Shown: positions 46,128-57,200, counted from the stretch's first letter. The stretch: DNA of 64,000 nt from Egicoccus sp035462025 (GCA_035462025.1 DATHUR010000114.1:3410-67409); one strand, 5' to 3'. Numbers and translations: made by a program. The notes: a model not told the origin generated them from the letters alone.

Positions 46128-46217
46128 AGGATCCGGACACGGCGGTCCGTGAAGGGCCGCCGGAGCCGTGCCGTACGGGTCAGCGCGCTCCGCCGCTTCG
46201 AAGCGAAGGACGCAAGC

Positions 46218-47525
<1,308 letters not shown>

Positions 47526-47619
47526 TGGCTCGGCTCGTCCCGCAGGCTCTGCGGTTGCGAACTGGTCAGCGGCTGCGGGCCGCCTACGCTCCCGGCCGGT
47601 GTCGTCGTGAGGACTTGGC

Positions 47620-48891
47620 GTGGGTAGGCGGGTGCTGGTGGTCGGTGGGGGTGGGCGCGAGCACGCGCTCGGATGGCGGCTCGCGACCTCGCCGTCGGTC
47701 GACGCGGTCGAGTCCGCGCCCGGAAACCCCGGGCTCGCCGATCTGGGGCCCGTGCACGCGATCGACCCGACCGACCCGCAGGCGGTGGCGGCGCTCGCCG
47801 AGGACCGCCGCATCGACCTCGTCGTGGTCGGCCCCGAGGCGCCGCTGGTCGCCGGGGTCGTCGACCACCTCGCCGAACGCGGCATCCCGGCCTTCGGCCC
47901 GGTCGCCGCGGGGGCCCACATCGAGGGCTCGAAGCAGTTCGCCAAGGAGATCATGGTCGCCGCGGGCGCCCCGACGGCCGGCTACGTCGCCACGGCCGAC
48001 CGCGACGAGGCCCAGGCCGCGCTCGAGCGTTTCGCCCCGCCGTACGTGGTGAAGGCGGACGGCCTGGCCGCGGGTAAGGGCGTGCGGATCTGCGCGACCA
48101 TCGACGAGGCCCGCGACGCCGTCGACGACGCGCTCGTCCGGCGCATCTTCGGTGACGCCGGTGCCAGCCTCGTGATCGAGGAGTTCCTCGACGGTCCCGA
48201 ACGCAGCCTCTTCGGCGTCTGCGACGGCACGGACGCCGTGTTGCTGGCACCGGCGCAGGACTACAAGCGCGCGCTCGACGGGGACGGTGGGCTGAACACG
48301 GGCGGCATGGGTGCCTACACGCCGGTGCCGGGGTTCGGCCTCGGGGACGTCGCGCGGCTGCGCGAGTTGATCTTCCTACCGGTGCTGCGCGAGCTCGCGG
48401 ACCGCGGCACGCCCTACCGCGGGTTGCTCTACGCCGGCCTGGTCGAGACCGCGACCGGGCCGCGACTGCTCGAGTTCAACGCGCGGTTCGGTGACCCCGA
48501 GACCCAGGTCGTGCTGCCCCACCTCGCCAGCGACCTCGGCGAGCTGTTGTGGGCGTCGGCCGCCGGCTCGGTGGGCGACGTCGACCTCGCCTGGCACGAC
48601 GGCGCGGTCGCGACGGTCGTGCTGGCCAGCGGGGGCTACCCGGGCGACTACGCGACCGGCGTGCGGATCGCCGGGATCGAGGACGCCGACGCGATGGACG
48701 CCGTGCAGGTGTTCCACGCCGGGACCGCCCGCGACGCCGACGGCAGACTGGTCACGGCAGGGGGCCGCGTACTCGACGTGACGGCCCGTGGCGCGGATGT
48801 CGCCGACGCGCGCGCCAGGGCATACGACGCGGTGCAGCGCATCCACTTCGACGGGATGCAGCACCGCACCGACATCGCCGCCGGGATCTGA
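47620..48891 (+). CDS. purD: Phosphoribosylamine-glycine ligase (GAR synthetase)
   Basis: An enzyme of 423 residues from GTG 47620 (MGRRVLVVGGGGREHALGWR). It makes glycinamide ribonucleotide in purine synthesis. The N-domain has GGGGREHAL and VGPEAPLVAGVVD; the ATP-grasp core has FAKEIMVAAGAPTAGY, VVKADGLAAGKGV and FNARFGDPETQVVLP; the C-domain is complete. GTGAGGAC precedes the start. purA and purD together suggest a purine cluster, but other pur genes are not in the window. Confidence 0.97.
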   Translation: MGRRVLVVGGGGREHALGWRLATSPSVDAVESAPGNPGLADLGPVHAIDPTDPQAVAALAEDRRIDLVVVGPEAPLVAGVVDHLAERGIPAFGPVAAGAHIEGSKQFAKEIMVAAGAPTAGYVATADRDEAQAALERFAPPYVVKADGLAAGKGVRICATIDEARDAVDDALVRRIFGDAGASLVIEEFLDGPERSLFGVCDGTDAVLLAPAQDYKRALDGDGGLNTGGMGAYTPVPGFGLGDVARLRELIFLPVLRELADRGTPYRGLLYAGLVETATGPRLLEFNARFGDPETQVVLPHLASDLGELLWASAAGSVGDVDLAWHDGAVATVVLASGGYPGDYATGVRIAGIEDADAMDAVQVFHAGTARDADGRLVTAGGRVLDVTARGADVADARARAYDAVQRIHFDGMQHRTDIAAGI

Positions 48892-48916
48892 CCGGCGGCG
48901 ACGTGGTGGCGGCGTG

Positions 48917-50149
48917 TCAGCTCGGCTGGCCGTAGACCAGCACGTCGGTCCCGATCGGCATCGCGTCGTTGGCCCAGATCCAGTCCATCGCCTCGATGCT
49001 CACGCGAACGCAGCCGTGTGAGGCGGCGTGGGACGGCACGTTGGTGTAGCCGTGGAAGGCGATGCCGTCGGTGTGGAAGTACCTGGGCCGGTACAGCCGG
49101 CCGAGATGCGATTCCCGCCACCCGTCGACCTCGCGGTAGATGTCCCAGCTTCCGTTTGGCGTCTCGGCCCAGTACTCGGTGCCGTCGTAGGTGTAGTAGC
49201 TCTCGTCGCCGCCCGACGCGTGGAAGATCAGTCCGGGCACCCCGTCCTGGACCAGCATCACGATCTGGCGGTCCTCGTCGAACTCGACCACGTAGCCGGA
49301 ACCCGACTCGGTCCGGGGGGTCTCGGGAACGGCGAGGGCACCGCGGGTCGACGGGCCGTAGATCCCGTCGCGCGCCAGCCCGTGGACCTTCTGCACGGCC
49401 AGGACGGCGTGCTCGGTCAGCGTGCCGTAGACGCCGTCGATCGGGCCGACCCAGTAGTCGTGGTCGGTGAGGTACTCCTGCAGTGCGGCGACGGTCGGGC
49501 CCTCGTCGCCCGGCTCGAGCAGGAGCGCGATGTCGGCACGGGCCACGAGTTCCATGGCGCGGGCGATGAAGGAGGCCATCTGGTCGCGCTCGACCTGCCC
49601 GGTCGGACAGAACCGCAGACCCAGTTCGTCGCAGCCGGCGCTGACCCCCGATCCACCGAGGCGCTGCGCCGCGTCGGCGTGGGTCCCGGCGACGTCGTGG
49701 AACCAGGCCGTGTCCGTCGTGGGCACATCGAACGCGCGGGTCAGGAAGCTGGCCATCTCCTGGCGGGCCACGGCGGCGTCGGGGCAGTAGCGGTCGTCCT
49801 CGCAACCCTCGGTGATCCCGGCATCGGCGATGGCGGCGATGGCACCCGTGTGCGGGTTGTCCGCGGGAACGTCGGCGAAGTCCGCGGCACCCGACGTGTC
49901 GAGTTCCAGGGCGCGGGCGAGGAAGGACGCCATCTGGTCGCGGCGCACGGGTTCGTCGGGGCAGTAGCGGCCCGCGTCGCAGCCTTCGGTGATGCCCTGC
50001 TCGTGGAGCGCCGCCACGGCTTCGGCGTGCACGCCCTCGACATCGTCGAAGCCGCTGTCCTGCGCCGCCGCCGGCGGGGCGGGCAGCACGACCGCGGCCA
50101 GTGCGGCAAGGAAGGTGAGCGTGACGGTCAGGGAACCGCGAGGGTGCAT
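48917..50149 (-). CDS. L,D-transpeptidase with S-layer-homology-like repeats and PG-binding domain
   Basis: A secreted protein of 410 residues from ATG 50149. A signal peptide (FLAALAAVVLPAPPAAAQ) is followed by three SLH-like repeats: FDDVEGVHAEAVAAL, FADVPADNPHTGAIAAI and a more diverged HDVAGTHADAAQRL. Each has a GC-N-x-YCP/FCP Cys pair and an MASFLARAL-type helix. A peptidoglycan-binding domain follows (LQEYLTDHDYWVGPIDGVYG), then a YkuD domain with catalytic FHGYTNV...SHGCVRVS. It would cross-link peptidoglycan by 3-3 bonds, or attach itself there. The Cys pairs probably form disulfides. Confidence 0.92.
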   Translation of the reverse strand: MHPRGSLTVTLTFLAALAAVVLPAPPAAAQDSGFDDVEGVHAEAVAALHEQGITEGCDAGRYCPDEPVRRDQMASFLARALELDTSGAADFADVPADNPHTGAIAAIADAGITEGCEDDRYCPDAAVARQEMASFLTRAFDVPTTDTAWFHDVAGTHADAAQRLGGSGVSAGCDELGLRFCPTGQVERDQMASFIARAMELVARADIALLLEPGDEGPTVAALQEYLTDHDYWVGPIDGVYGTLTEHAVLAVQKVHGLARDGIYGPSTRGALAVPETPRTESGSGYVVEFDEDRQIVMLVQDGVPGLIFHASGGDESYYTYDGTEYWAETPNGSWDIYREVDGWRESHLGRLYRPRYFHTDGIAFHGYTNVPSHAASHGCVRVSIEAMDWIWANDAMPIGTDVLVYGQPS

Positions 50150-50258
50150 CGGTACTCCGTGGTCGGTTGTCCAGGAACGTACGGGCGGGACGGGATCGGC
50201 GACCTGTCCGCACGCAGGCACCGATCCGCACACCCGGGTGTCCGGGTCGGCTAGTTAT

Positions 50259-50276
50259 CTGGCATAGTCATGCCAG
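50259..50276 (+). promoter_or_regulatory. Perfect inverted repeat before the mod regulator gene
   Basis: CTGGCAT (50259-50265), AGTC, ATGCCAG (50270-50276). It lies 28 bp before GTG 50305 and next to an AT-richer stretch CTAGTTATCT that may hold the -10 box. By position it is the likely auto-operator of the HTH regulator that leads modABC. It does not look like the E. coli ModE site. Confidence 0.55.
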
Positions 50277-50304
50277 GGAGTAGGCATCGGGTGCGGAGCG
50301 GGCA

Positions 50305-51315
50305 GTGGATCCTGCAGCGATCGGCCGGCGGGTGCGGCGCATGCGGCGCGCGCTCGGGCTGAGCCAGGTCGAACTGGCCGAGCGGGCCGGCATCAGCCGC
50401 CAGGCCCTCGGCACGCTCGAGTCCGGTCGGCACCTGCCCCGCGTCGACGCGGCCGTCGCACTGGCCGGCGTGCTGGGTACGACCGTCGAGGACCTGCTCG
50501 CGGTCGGCCCGCCACGGGCGCTGCACGTGCTCGGAGCGCCGCTCGCCGATGGTCAGGCCGTGCGGGTGGTCCAGGTCGGCGACCACCACGTCTGCGTGCC
50601 GACCCCGGGCCACGACGACGGCGAGGTGTGGTCCGCGCCCGACGCGGTCGTCGACGACGGCCGCGTCGTGCTGCTGCCCGGTGCGGACACCGACGGGTTC
50701 CTGGTGGCCGGCTGCGACCCGGCGCTCGGCATCGTCGCTGCCCTCGGACCGGGGCGCGGAAACGGGCGGATCGTGCCGGTGCTCGCCTCGTCGGCCGCTG
50801 CCCGGCTCGCGCTGCTCACGGGTCGCGCGCATGCCGCGGTCGTCCACGACGTGGTGCCGGCCGGCCCCGAACATCCGGCCCGCGTCCACCGCCTGCCGCT
50901 GGCGGTGTGGCGCACCGGGCTCGCGGTCCCCGAGGGCGCCGAGGCCGCGATCGACGCGGCGCTCGCCGGGGTCGGTCCGGTGATCCAGCGCGATGCCGGG
51001 GCGGCCGCGCAGGTCGCCTTCGAGCGGGCGCTGCTGGCCGACGGGCTGTCGCTGCCGCCCGGCCCGCTGGCAACGGGCCACCTCGACGCCGCCCGCCAGG
51101 CAGCCGCCACCGGCACGCCGGCCGTGACGATCGAGCCGGTCGCACGGGCACTGGGTCTGCACTTCCGTTCGCTCGAGATCCACCGGGTCGAGGTCTGGAT
51201 CGACGTGCGGTCCAGCGACCATCCTGGCGCGCTCGCGCTGGGTGAACTGCTGGGCTCGGTCCGCCTGCGACGCCGGCTGGCCGTGCTGCCCGGCTACGAC
51301 CTCGAGGCGGCGTAG
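50305..51315 (+). CDS. XRE-family regulator with substrate-binding domain, molybdate-linked
   Basis: A protein of 336 residues from GTG 50305. The N-terminal XRE helix-turn-helix is RMRRALGLSQVELAERAGIS then RQALGTLESGRHLPRVD. The remainder (about 75-335) resembles a periplasmic-binding-protein-like domain (VAGCDPALGIVAAL, VHRLPLAVWRTGLAVP, ATGTPAVTIEPVARALGL) as found in cytosolic molybdate-sensing regulators. Its stop overlaps the modA start (TAGTG), so it is the first gene of the molybdate operon. Sensing molybdate or tungstate is inferred from this fusion and context. Confidence 0.88.
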   Translation: MDPAAIGRRVRRMRRALGLSQVELAERAGISRQALGTLESGRHLPRVDAAVALAGVLGTTVEDLLAVGPPRALHVLGAPLADGQAVRVVQVGDHHVCVPTPGHDDGEVWSAPDAVVDDGRVVLLPGADTDGFLVAGCDPALGIVAALGPGRGNGRIVPVLASSAAARLALLTGRAHAAVVHDVVPAGPEHPARVHRLPLAVWRTGLAVPEGAEAAIDAALAGVGPVIQRDAGAAAQVAFERALLADGLSLPPGPLATGHLDAARQAAATGTPAVTIEPVARALGLHFRSLEIHRVEVWIDVRSSDHPGALALGELLGSVRLRRRLAVLPGYDLEAA

Positions 51316-52067
51316 TGCGCACGCGGGGTGTCTCGATGCTGCTGGTCGTGGTCGCGGCGGCCGGCTGTGGTTCTCCGGCTCCCGCCACCGCGCAGTCCGA
51401 CGGGTTGACCGTGTTCGCCGCGGCGTCGCTGGCCGACGCATTCGAGGACCTGGCGGTCGAGTTCGAGCGCCGCAACGACGGCCTCGAGGTGCGGCTGAAC
51501 CTGGCCGGGTCGCAGACGCTGGCCGGTCAGTTGCTCGACGGCGCCGCCGCCGACGTGTTCGCCGCGGCCGACGACGTCGAGATGGCCCGCGTCGTGGCGG
51601 CCGAGCGCGCCGCGGACCCGCGGACGTTCGCCACCAACGACCTCGTGATCGCGGTCGAGCCCGGAAACCCGCGGGACGTCGCCACGCTGCAGGATCTCGC
51701 GCGCGAGGACCTGCTGGTCGTGTTGCCGATCGGGGACGTCCCGGCCGGGCGCTACGCCGCGGCCGCGCTCGAGCGCGCCGATGTCGAGGTGGCACCGGTG
51801 AGCCTGGAACTCGACGTCCGGGCCGCCCTGGGCAAGGTCGTGCTCGGCGAGGCGGACGCGGCGATCGTCTACGCGAGCGACGTCGCGGCGGTCGGGGGGC
51901 GTGCGCAGGTGGTCCCGCTGCCATCCGGGCTGGCGCCCGGGATCGGCTATCCCGTCGCGGTCATCGCCGACAGCCACCGCTCGGACCTGGCCGCCGCGTT
52001 CGTGGACCTGCTGCTCGAGCCGACCGGGCGGGACCTGCTGCGTCGCCACGGGTTCGGTGCCCCGTGA
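51315..52067 (+). CDS. modA: Molybdate ABC transporter, substrate-binding lipoprotein
   Basis: A lipoprotein of 250 residues from GTG 51315. The signal MRTRGVSMLLVVVAAAGC ends in the lipobox AAGC. The binding domain starts with GLTVFAAASLADAFEDL, the ModA signature, followed by NLAGSQTLAGQLLDGAAADV (SGxL-type oxyanion site), LVIAVEPGNP and ADAAIVYASD. It captures molybdate outside the membrane for ModBC. It overlaps genes at both ends (TAGTG and GTGA). Confidence 0.95.
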   Translation: MRTRGVSMLLVVVAAAGCGSPAPATAQSDGLTVFAAASLADAFEDLAVEFERRNDGLEVRLNLAGSQTLAGQLLDGAAADVFAAADDVEMARVVAAERAADPRTFATNDLVIAVEPGNPRDVATLQDLAREDLLVVLPIGDVPAGRYAAAALERADVEVAPVSLELDVRAALGKVVLGEADAAIVYASDVAAVGGRAQVVPLPSGLAPGIGYPVAVIADSHRSDLAAAFVDLLLEPTGRDLLRRHGFGAP

Positions 52068-52881
52068 GCGCGACCATCGACCACCGGCGCCGCAGGAACG
52101 GCGAGCGGCCCCTCACGGTGCTGGTGACCGTCGCGCTCGTGGCCGCCGTTTCTTTGCTGGTGCTCCCGCTCCTCGGCCTGCTCGCCCGCACCCCGTGGTC
52201 ACGCGTCGTCGCGCTGCTCGGCGACCCGGCCGTGCGGGAGACGCTGCGCCTGTCGCTGGCCGTCAGCCTGGCCTCGGCCGCCCTGTCGCTCGTGCTCGGC
52301 GTGCCCCTGGCGTGGCTGCTGGCCCGCGCGTCGTTCCCCGGCAAGCGGCTGCTGCGGGCCCTGTGTGTCCTGCCCATGGTGCTGCCACCGGTCGTTGGTG
52401 GTGTCGCCCTGCTGGCCGCCTTCGGGCGCCGCGGCCTGGTCGGCGCGCCGCTCGAACGGCTCACCGGGATCACGCTGCCGTTCACGACCGCCGGCGTGGT
52501 CCTCGCCGTCACCTTCGTGTCGCTGCCGTTCCTCGTGGTCACCGTCGAAGCCGGCTTCCGCGGCATCGACGCCCGGATCGAGGAGGCCGCCGCCACGCTC
52601 GGGGCGACACGATGGACCGTGCTGCGGCGGGTCAGCCTGCCGCTGCTCGCGCCGTCGCTCGCCGCGGGAACCGCGTTGGCCTGGGCGCGGGCGCTCGGCG
52701 AATTCGGCGCTTCGATCACCTTCGCCGGCAACCTCGGCGGCACGACCCGGACCGTGCCGCTCGCGGTCTACCTCGAACTGCACCGCGATCCCGACGCGGC
52801 GATCGTGCTGTCGCTGGTCCTGCTCGCGGTGTCGATCGCGATCCTGGTCGGCCTCCGCGACCGCTATCTCGGGGCCGGCCG

Positions 52882-52885
<4 letters not shown>
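52064..52885 (+). CDS. modB: Molybdate ABC transporter, permease
   Basis: An inner-membrane protein of 273 residues from GTG 52064. Five to six helices are visible, and the EAA loop that contacts the ATPase reads EEAAATLGATRWTVLRRVSLP. RALGEFGASITFAGNLGG and TRTVPLAVYL are typical of ModB. It overlaps modA and modC by 4 bp each (GTGA). Confidence 0.95.
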
Positions 52886-53931
<1,046 letters not shown>

Positions 53932-53964
53932 AGGCCGGCCGGATGCAGGCCACGGGTACCGCGG

Positions 53965-54067
53965 GCCGGGGGGCAACGAGGGAGCGAAGCGACCGAGCAG
54001 GGGGACCCGGCGCAGGACCTGGGGGGCAACGAGGGAGCGTCAGCGACCGAGACAGGGGACCCAGGTC
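53965..54067 (-). repeat. Tandem pair of stem-closed repeats (locus 2)
   Basis: On the minus strand, right after the MoaD-MoaE stop, two copies of the unit seen at 16805-16897 occur: GGGTCCCC, a core with GGTCGCTTCGCTCCC or GGTCGCTGACGCTCCC, then GTTGCCCCCC. Plus-strand closing pairs are GCCGGG (53965-53970) with CCCGGC (54006-54011), and GACCTGGG (54016-54023) with CCCAGGTC (54060-54067). These stems differ from each other and from locus 1 but still pair. The copies fill the space between convergent modC and the MoaD-MoaE gene, and the last stem overlaps the stop codon. Confidence 0.75.
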
Positions 54068-54758
54068 AATCTCGTGTGAGGCCGACCCAGTGGTGGGTGC
54101 CGTCGGCGGTGACCTCACGCTTCCAGACCGGCACCCGTTGCTTGACGCGCTCGAGTGCGTCCTCGCAGGCGGCGAACGCGGCGGCACGGTGGGGCGAGGT
54201 GCACACGATCAGGATGGTGTGGGCGCCGACGGGCAACTCGCCGGTGCTGTGCAGCAACACGATCCCACGCACGTCGGGGTGGTCGGCGGCGATCTCGGCC
54301 GCGATGTCGGCCATGACCTTCTCGGCCATGGCGTCGTAGGACGAGTAGTCGAGGCGGACGACGTCGGACACGTCGGGCGCGTGGTCACGGACGGTGCCGA
54401 GGAAGACGGCGGTGGCGCCGACGTCGGGGGTGGTGACGGCCGCGATCGACGATTCGACCGGCAGCGGTGGCTCGCGCAGGCCGGTGAGGATGCGCACGTC
54501 GGGCCGGTCGTCGGCGCCACCGGCGACCGGTGGCAGCAGGGCGACCTCGCGCGCACCGGCCAGCGGGTGGTCGTCGCGAACGACCTCGAGGTCGACGGCC
54601 ACGTTGACGCGTGCGAGCAGGCCGTCGAGCGCCGGGTGGGCGCTGGCGACGGCGGCGCGCAGATCCGCGACGGTGGCCGTGTCGTCGAGCACCACCCGGG
54701 TGCGGGTCACCCCGGCACGGTCGGCCAGCCCGCCGAACATGCGCACCTCGACGTCCAC
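54066..54758 (-). CDS. MoaD-MoaE fusion, molybdopterin synthase (MoaX-like)
   Basis: A protein of 230 residues from GTG 54758, with AGGAG eight bases before it; an upstream GTG at 54767 is less well placed. Residues 1-81 are MoaD (RMFGGLADRAG, ending PPVAGG with the Gly-Gly at 80-81 that carries sulfur). Residues 90-230 are MoaE (FLGTVRDH, RLDYSSYDAMAEKVM, and the active-site Lys213 in VKQRVPVWKRE). M. tuberculosis MoaX has the same order and is cleaved after the Gly-Gly; that processing is inferred here. It converts precursor Z (cPMP) to molybdopterin. It converges on modC. Confidence 0.93.
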   Translation of the reverse strand: MDVEVRMFGGLADRAGVTRTRVVLDDTATVADLRAAVASAHPALDGLLARVNVAVDLEVVRDDHPLAGAREVALLPPVAGGADDRPDVRILTGLREPPLPVESSIAAVTTPDVGATAVFLGTVRDHAPDVSDVVRLDYSSYDAMAEKVMADIAAEIAADHPDVRGIVLLHSTGELPVGAHTILIVCTSPHRAAAFAACEDALERVKQRVPVWKREVTADGTHHWVGLTRD

Positions 54759-54895
54759 GGTTCTCACTCCTGGCAGGTCATGTCGAGGCTACTGCGCGGT
54801 CCGCGCCGTCCGATCGCACGTGGGTGACCCGAGACGGCGGGCGTCCCGCAGGGCAGGCTGGCGGGTGTCCGGTGCGGCCGGCGCGGGAGGTGGCC

Positions 54896-55675
54896 ATGGT
54901 CGAACGCGAGGCACTCGTCGCGCGACTGCTCGACCGCCACGGCCGGACCTTCGCCGAGGAGGTCGGCATCGACCTCCGTGGCGGTGGCAGCGACGCCGCG
55001 TTCCAGTTGTGCGTCGCGGCGCTGCTGATCGGCGCCCGGATCGGCACGACCATCGCGGTGGCGGCCGCCCGCTCGCTCTTCGAGGCGGGCCTCACGTCGG
55101 CGCGCCGCATGCACGAGTCCACCCGGCAGCAACGCGTCGACGCGCTGGGTCGCGGCGGCTACGTCCGCTACGACGAGAGCACCGCGACCTATCTCGGTGA
55201 CACGGCCGCGTTGCTGCTCGCCCGCTACGACGGCGACCTCGACGGCCTGCGCGCGGCCGCCGACCACGACCCGGCGCGGGAGGAACAGCTGCTGCGGGAG
55301 TGCAAGGGGATCGGTCGCGTGGGCGCTGCGATCTTCCTGCGTGAGATCCAGACGGTCTGGCCCGAGGTGCGACCCTTCGCCGACACGGCCATCACCGCGC
55401 CGGCCGCCGCACTCGGACTGCCCCGAACCGCCGCCGGCCTGGCGACGATGGCCGGCGACGACGACCTGTCGCGCCTAGCTGGGGCACTCCTGCGCGCCGA
55501 TCGAGCCGGCGAGGTCGAGGCTCTGCGGAACGGGGACGACCTGCCGCCCTCCCCGACACAGTTGGCGACGGCGACGAAGCAGCGGCTGCTCGAGTTCGCT
55601 CGCGCCTACGATCTGCCCGGTCGCTCCAGGATGCGCCGCGACGAACTCGCCGCGGCGCTGGCCGAACTCGGCTGA
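54896..55675 (+). CDS. HhH/endonuclease III-like domain protein with Rho-N-like tail
   Basis: A protein of 259 residues from ATG 54896 (MVEREALVARLLDRHG), with GGGAGG upstream. It is helical, with a helix-hairpin-helix LLRECKGIGRVGAAIFLREI and then RPFADTAITAPAAALGLP, as in endonuclease III-type glycosylases. There is no C-terminal 4Fe-4S cluster and no Lys at the usual catalytic place. The C-terminal 35 residues (LLEFARAYDLPGRSRMRRDE) look like a Rho N-terminal/SAP-like motif. DNA binding is likely; repair activity is uncertain. It lies in the molybdenum region without obvious link. Confidence 0.7.
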   Translation: MVEREALVARLLDRHGRTFAEEVGIDLRGGGSDAAFQLCVAALLIGARIGTTIAVAAARSLFEAGLTSARRMHESTRQQRVDALGRGGYVRYDESTATYLGDTAALLLARYDGDLDGLRAAADHDPAREEQLLRECKGIGRVGAAIFLREIQTVWPEVRPFADTAITAPAAALGLPRTAAGLATMAGDDDLSRLAGALLRADRAGEVEALRNGDDLPPSPTQLATATKQRLLEFARAYDLPGRSRMRRDELAAALAELG

Positions 55676-55702
55676 ACGGGGACCTCGAGGAAAAGAACCG
55701 CG

Positions 55703-56017
55703 ATGGTGTTCGCAGAACTGGGCCAAGTGGCGCGCGACGTGCTCACGGTCCGCCAGGTGTTCGGGGAGCCGATCGAGCGGGACGGCGTCACGCTGGTGCC
55801 GGTCGCCGCGGTCGGCGGCGGCGGCGGTGGCGGCCGCGGGCCGGGCGACGAGGGCGAGGGCGGCGGGTTCGGGATGGGGGCCCGGCCGGTCGGCGCGTTC
55901 GTGATCACCGCCGGCAGGGTGACCTGGCGGCCGGCCGTCGACGTCAACCGCGTGGTCACCGCGGTCGCCGCGGTGCTGTGCCTGGCCATGTTGCGACGAC
56001 GGCGACGGCACCGCTGA
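55703..56017 (+). CDS. GerW/YtfJ-family protein
   Basis: A protein of 104 residues from ATG 55703. It matches the short GerW (YtfJ) pattern: VRQVFGEPIERDGVTLVPVA, a Gly-rich loop (GGGGGGGRGPGDEGEGGGFG), ARPVGAFVITAGRVTWRPAV and a C-terminal hydrophobic segment with an Arg/His tail. YtfJ is needed for spore germination in Bacillus, but the family is common in non-sporulating actinobacteria. AAAAGAA is the only A-rich leader signal. It follows the HhH gene by 27 bp. Confidence 0.85.
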   Translation: MVFAELGQVARDVLTVRQVFGEPIERDGVTLVPVAAVGGGGGGGRGPGDEGEGGGFGMGARPVGAFVITAGRVTWRPAVDVNRVVTAVAAVLCLAMLRRRRRHR

Positions 56018-56060
56018 ATCCGGTGGCGCCCGGCGGCCGGTCCGCCGGTACCGTGCCCGC

Positions 56061-57086
56061 ATGGGAGTGAGCGACGCGTCACCGTTGCTCGATCGGCTGG
56101 GACGGCCGATCGAGGACCTGCGCATGTCCGTGACCGACCGGTGCAACCTGCGCTGCCGCTACTGCATGCCGCGCGAGGTGTTCGGGCCCGACCATGCGTT
56201 CCTGCCGCGGAGCGAACTGCTCACCTTCGAGGAACTCGCCCGGCTGACCCGGGTGTTCGTGGGTCTCGGCGTCCGCAAGCTGCGGCTGACCGGCGGCGAG
56301 CCGTTGCTGCGCCACGACCTGCCCGACCTGGTCGCACGCCTCGCGGACGTGGCGGGTCTGCAGGACATCGCGCTCACGACCAACGGCGTGCTGTTGCGTC
56401 GCGACGCCGCCGCCCTCGCGGCTGCGGGGCTGCGCCGGATCACGGTCAGCCTGGACGCCCTCGACGACGCCACGTTCCGGCAGTTGGCCGACACGAAGGC
56501 ACCGGTCGGCACGGTGCTCGACGGGATCGAGGCGGCCCGCGAGGCGGGCCTCGACCCGGTCAAGGTGAACTGCGTGCTGCAGCGCGGCGTCAACGACGAC
56601 CAGATCGAAGCGCTCGCCGGCTGGGCCCGCGACACCGGCGTGACGCTGCGGTTCATCGAGTTCATGGACGTCGGCACCACCAACGGCTGGCTGCGTGACC
56701 GGATGGTTCCGGCCGAGGAGGTCGCGCAGCGCATCGCCGCCAGCTGGCCGATCGAGCCGGTCGAGCCCGACCGGGCCGCCGACGTCGCCGAACGGTTCCG
56801 CTACCTCGACGGGGCCGGCGAGGTCGGGATCATCGCGTCGGTCAGTCGCCCGTTCTGCGGCACGTGTACCCGGGCGCGCCTCTCGGCGGTGGGCGAGCTG
56901 TACACGTGCCTGTTCGCCGCCAAGGGCACCGACCTGCGCGAGCAGGTGCGTTCCGGGGCGACCGATGCGCAGCTCTCGGCGGCGATCGCGGCCGTGTGGG
57001 GCGCTCGCACCGACCGCGCTTCCGAGCTGCGCGCCGAGGCGGGCCTCACCGGCCCGCGCGTCGAGATGTCCTACATCGGCGGCTGA
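56061..57086 (+). CDS. moaA: GTP 3',8-cyclase (molybdenum cofactor step 1)
   Basis: A radical SAM enzyme of 341 residues from ATG 56061. The N-terminal cluster motif is CNLRCRYC (CxxxCxxC). KLRLTGGEPLLRHDL is the SAM-binding GGEP. The second cluster is CGTCTRARLSAVGELYTC (CxxCx13C). The tail SYIGG ends in the required Gly-Gly. It turns GTP into cyclic dehydro-GTP for MoaC; moaC is not in the window. There is no ribosome site; TACCGT ends 6 bases before ATG, so the mRNA is likely leaderless. Confidence 0.97.
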   Translation: MGVSDASPLLDRLGRPIEDLRMSVTDRCNLRCRYCMPREVFGPDHAFLPRSELLTFEELARLTRVFVGLGVRKLRLTGGEPLLRHDLPDLVARLADVAGLQDIALTTNGVLLRRDAAALAAAGLRRITVSLDALDDATFRQLADTKAPVGTVLDGIEAAREAGLDPVKVNCVLQRGVNDDQIEALAGWARDTGVTLRFIEFMDVGTTNGWLRDRMVPAEEVAQRIAASWPIEPVEPDRAADVAERFRYLDGAGEVGIIASVSRPFCGTCTRARLSAVGELYTCLFAAKGTDLREQVRSGATDAQLSAAIAAVWGARTDRASELRAEAGLTGPRVEMSYIGG

Positions 57087-57200
57087 CGCCACCCTGGCAG
57101 TTCGGCGAGGTCGTGGCCACGGCTGGCGGCGCTACCGTCGGCCCGTTCGCCCGCCCGGCCGCGGTGGCCGCCCGCCAGGCCCGTCCCGAGACTTCCGCCC

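Noticed and set aside
50150..50304. Molybdenum-cofactor riboswitch before the mod operon or coxS
   Set aside because: Neither 50150-50304 nor 58290-58463 shows a multi-stem aptamer; only a short operator-like palindrome is seen before the mod regulator.
53965..54067. Insertion-sequence end or phage attachment site
   Set aside because: No transposase or integrase, no target duplication, and the same paired units occur at a second locus without any mobile gene.
57087..57200. Mn2+ (yybP-ykoY) riboswitch before the TerC gene
   Set aside because: The leader is short and lacks the conserved paired internal loops of that riboswitch.
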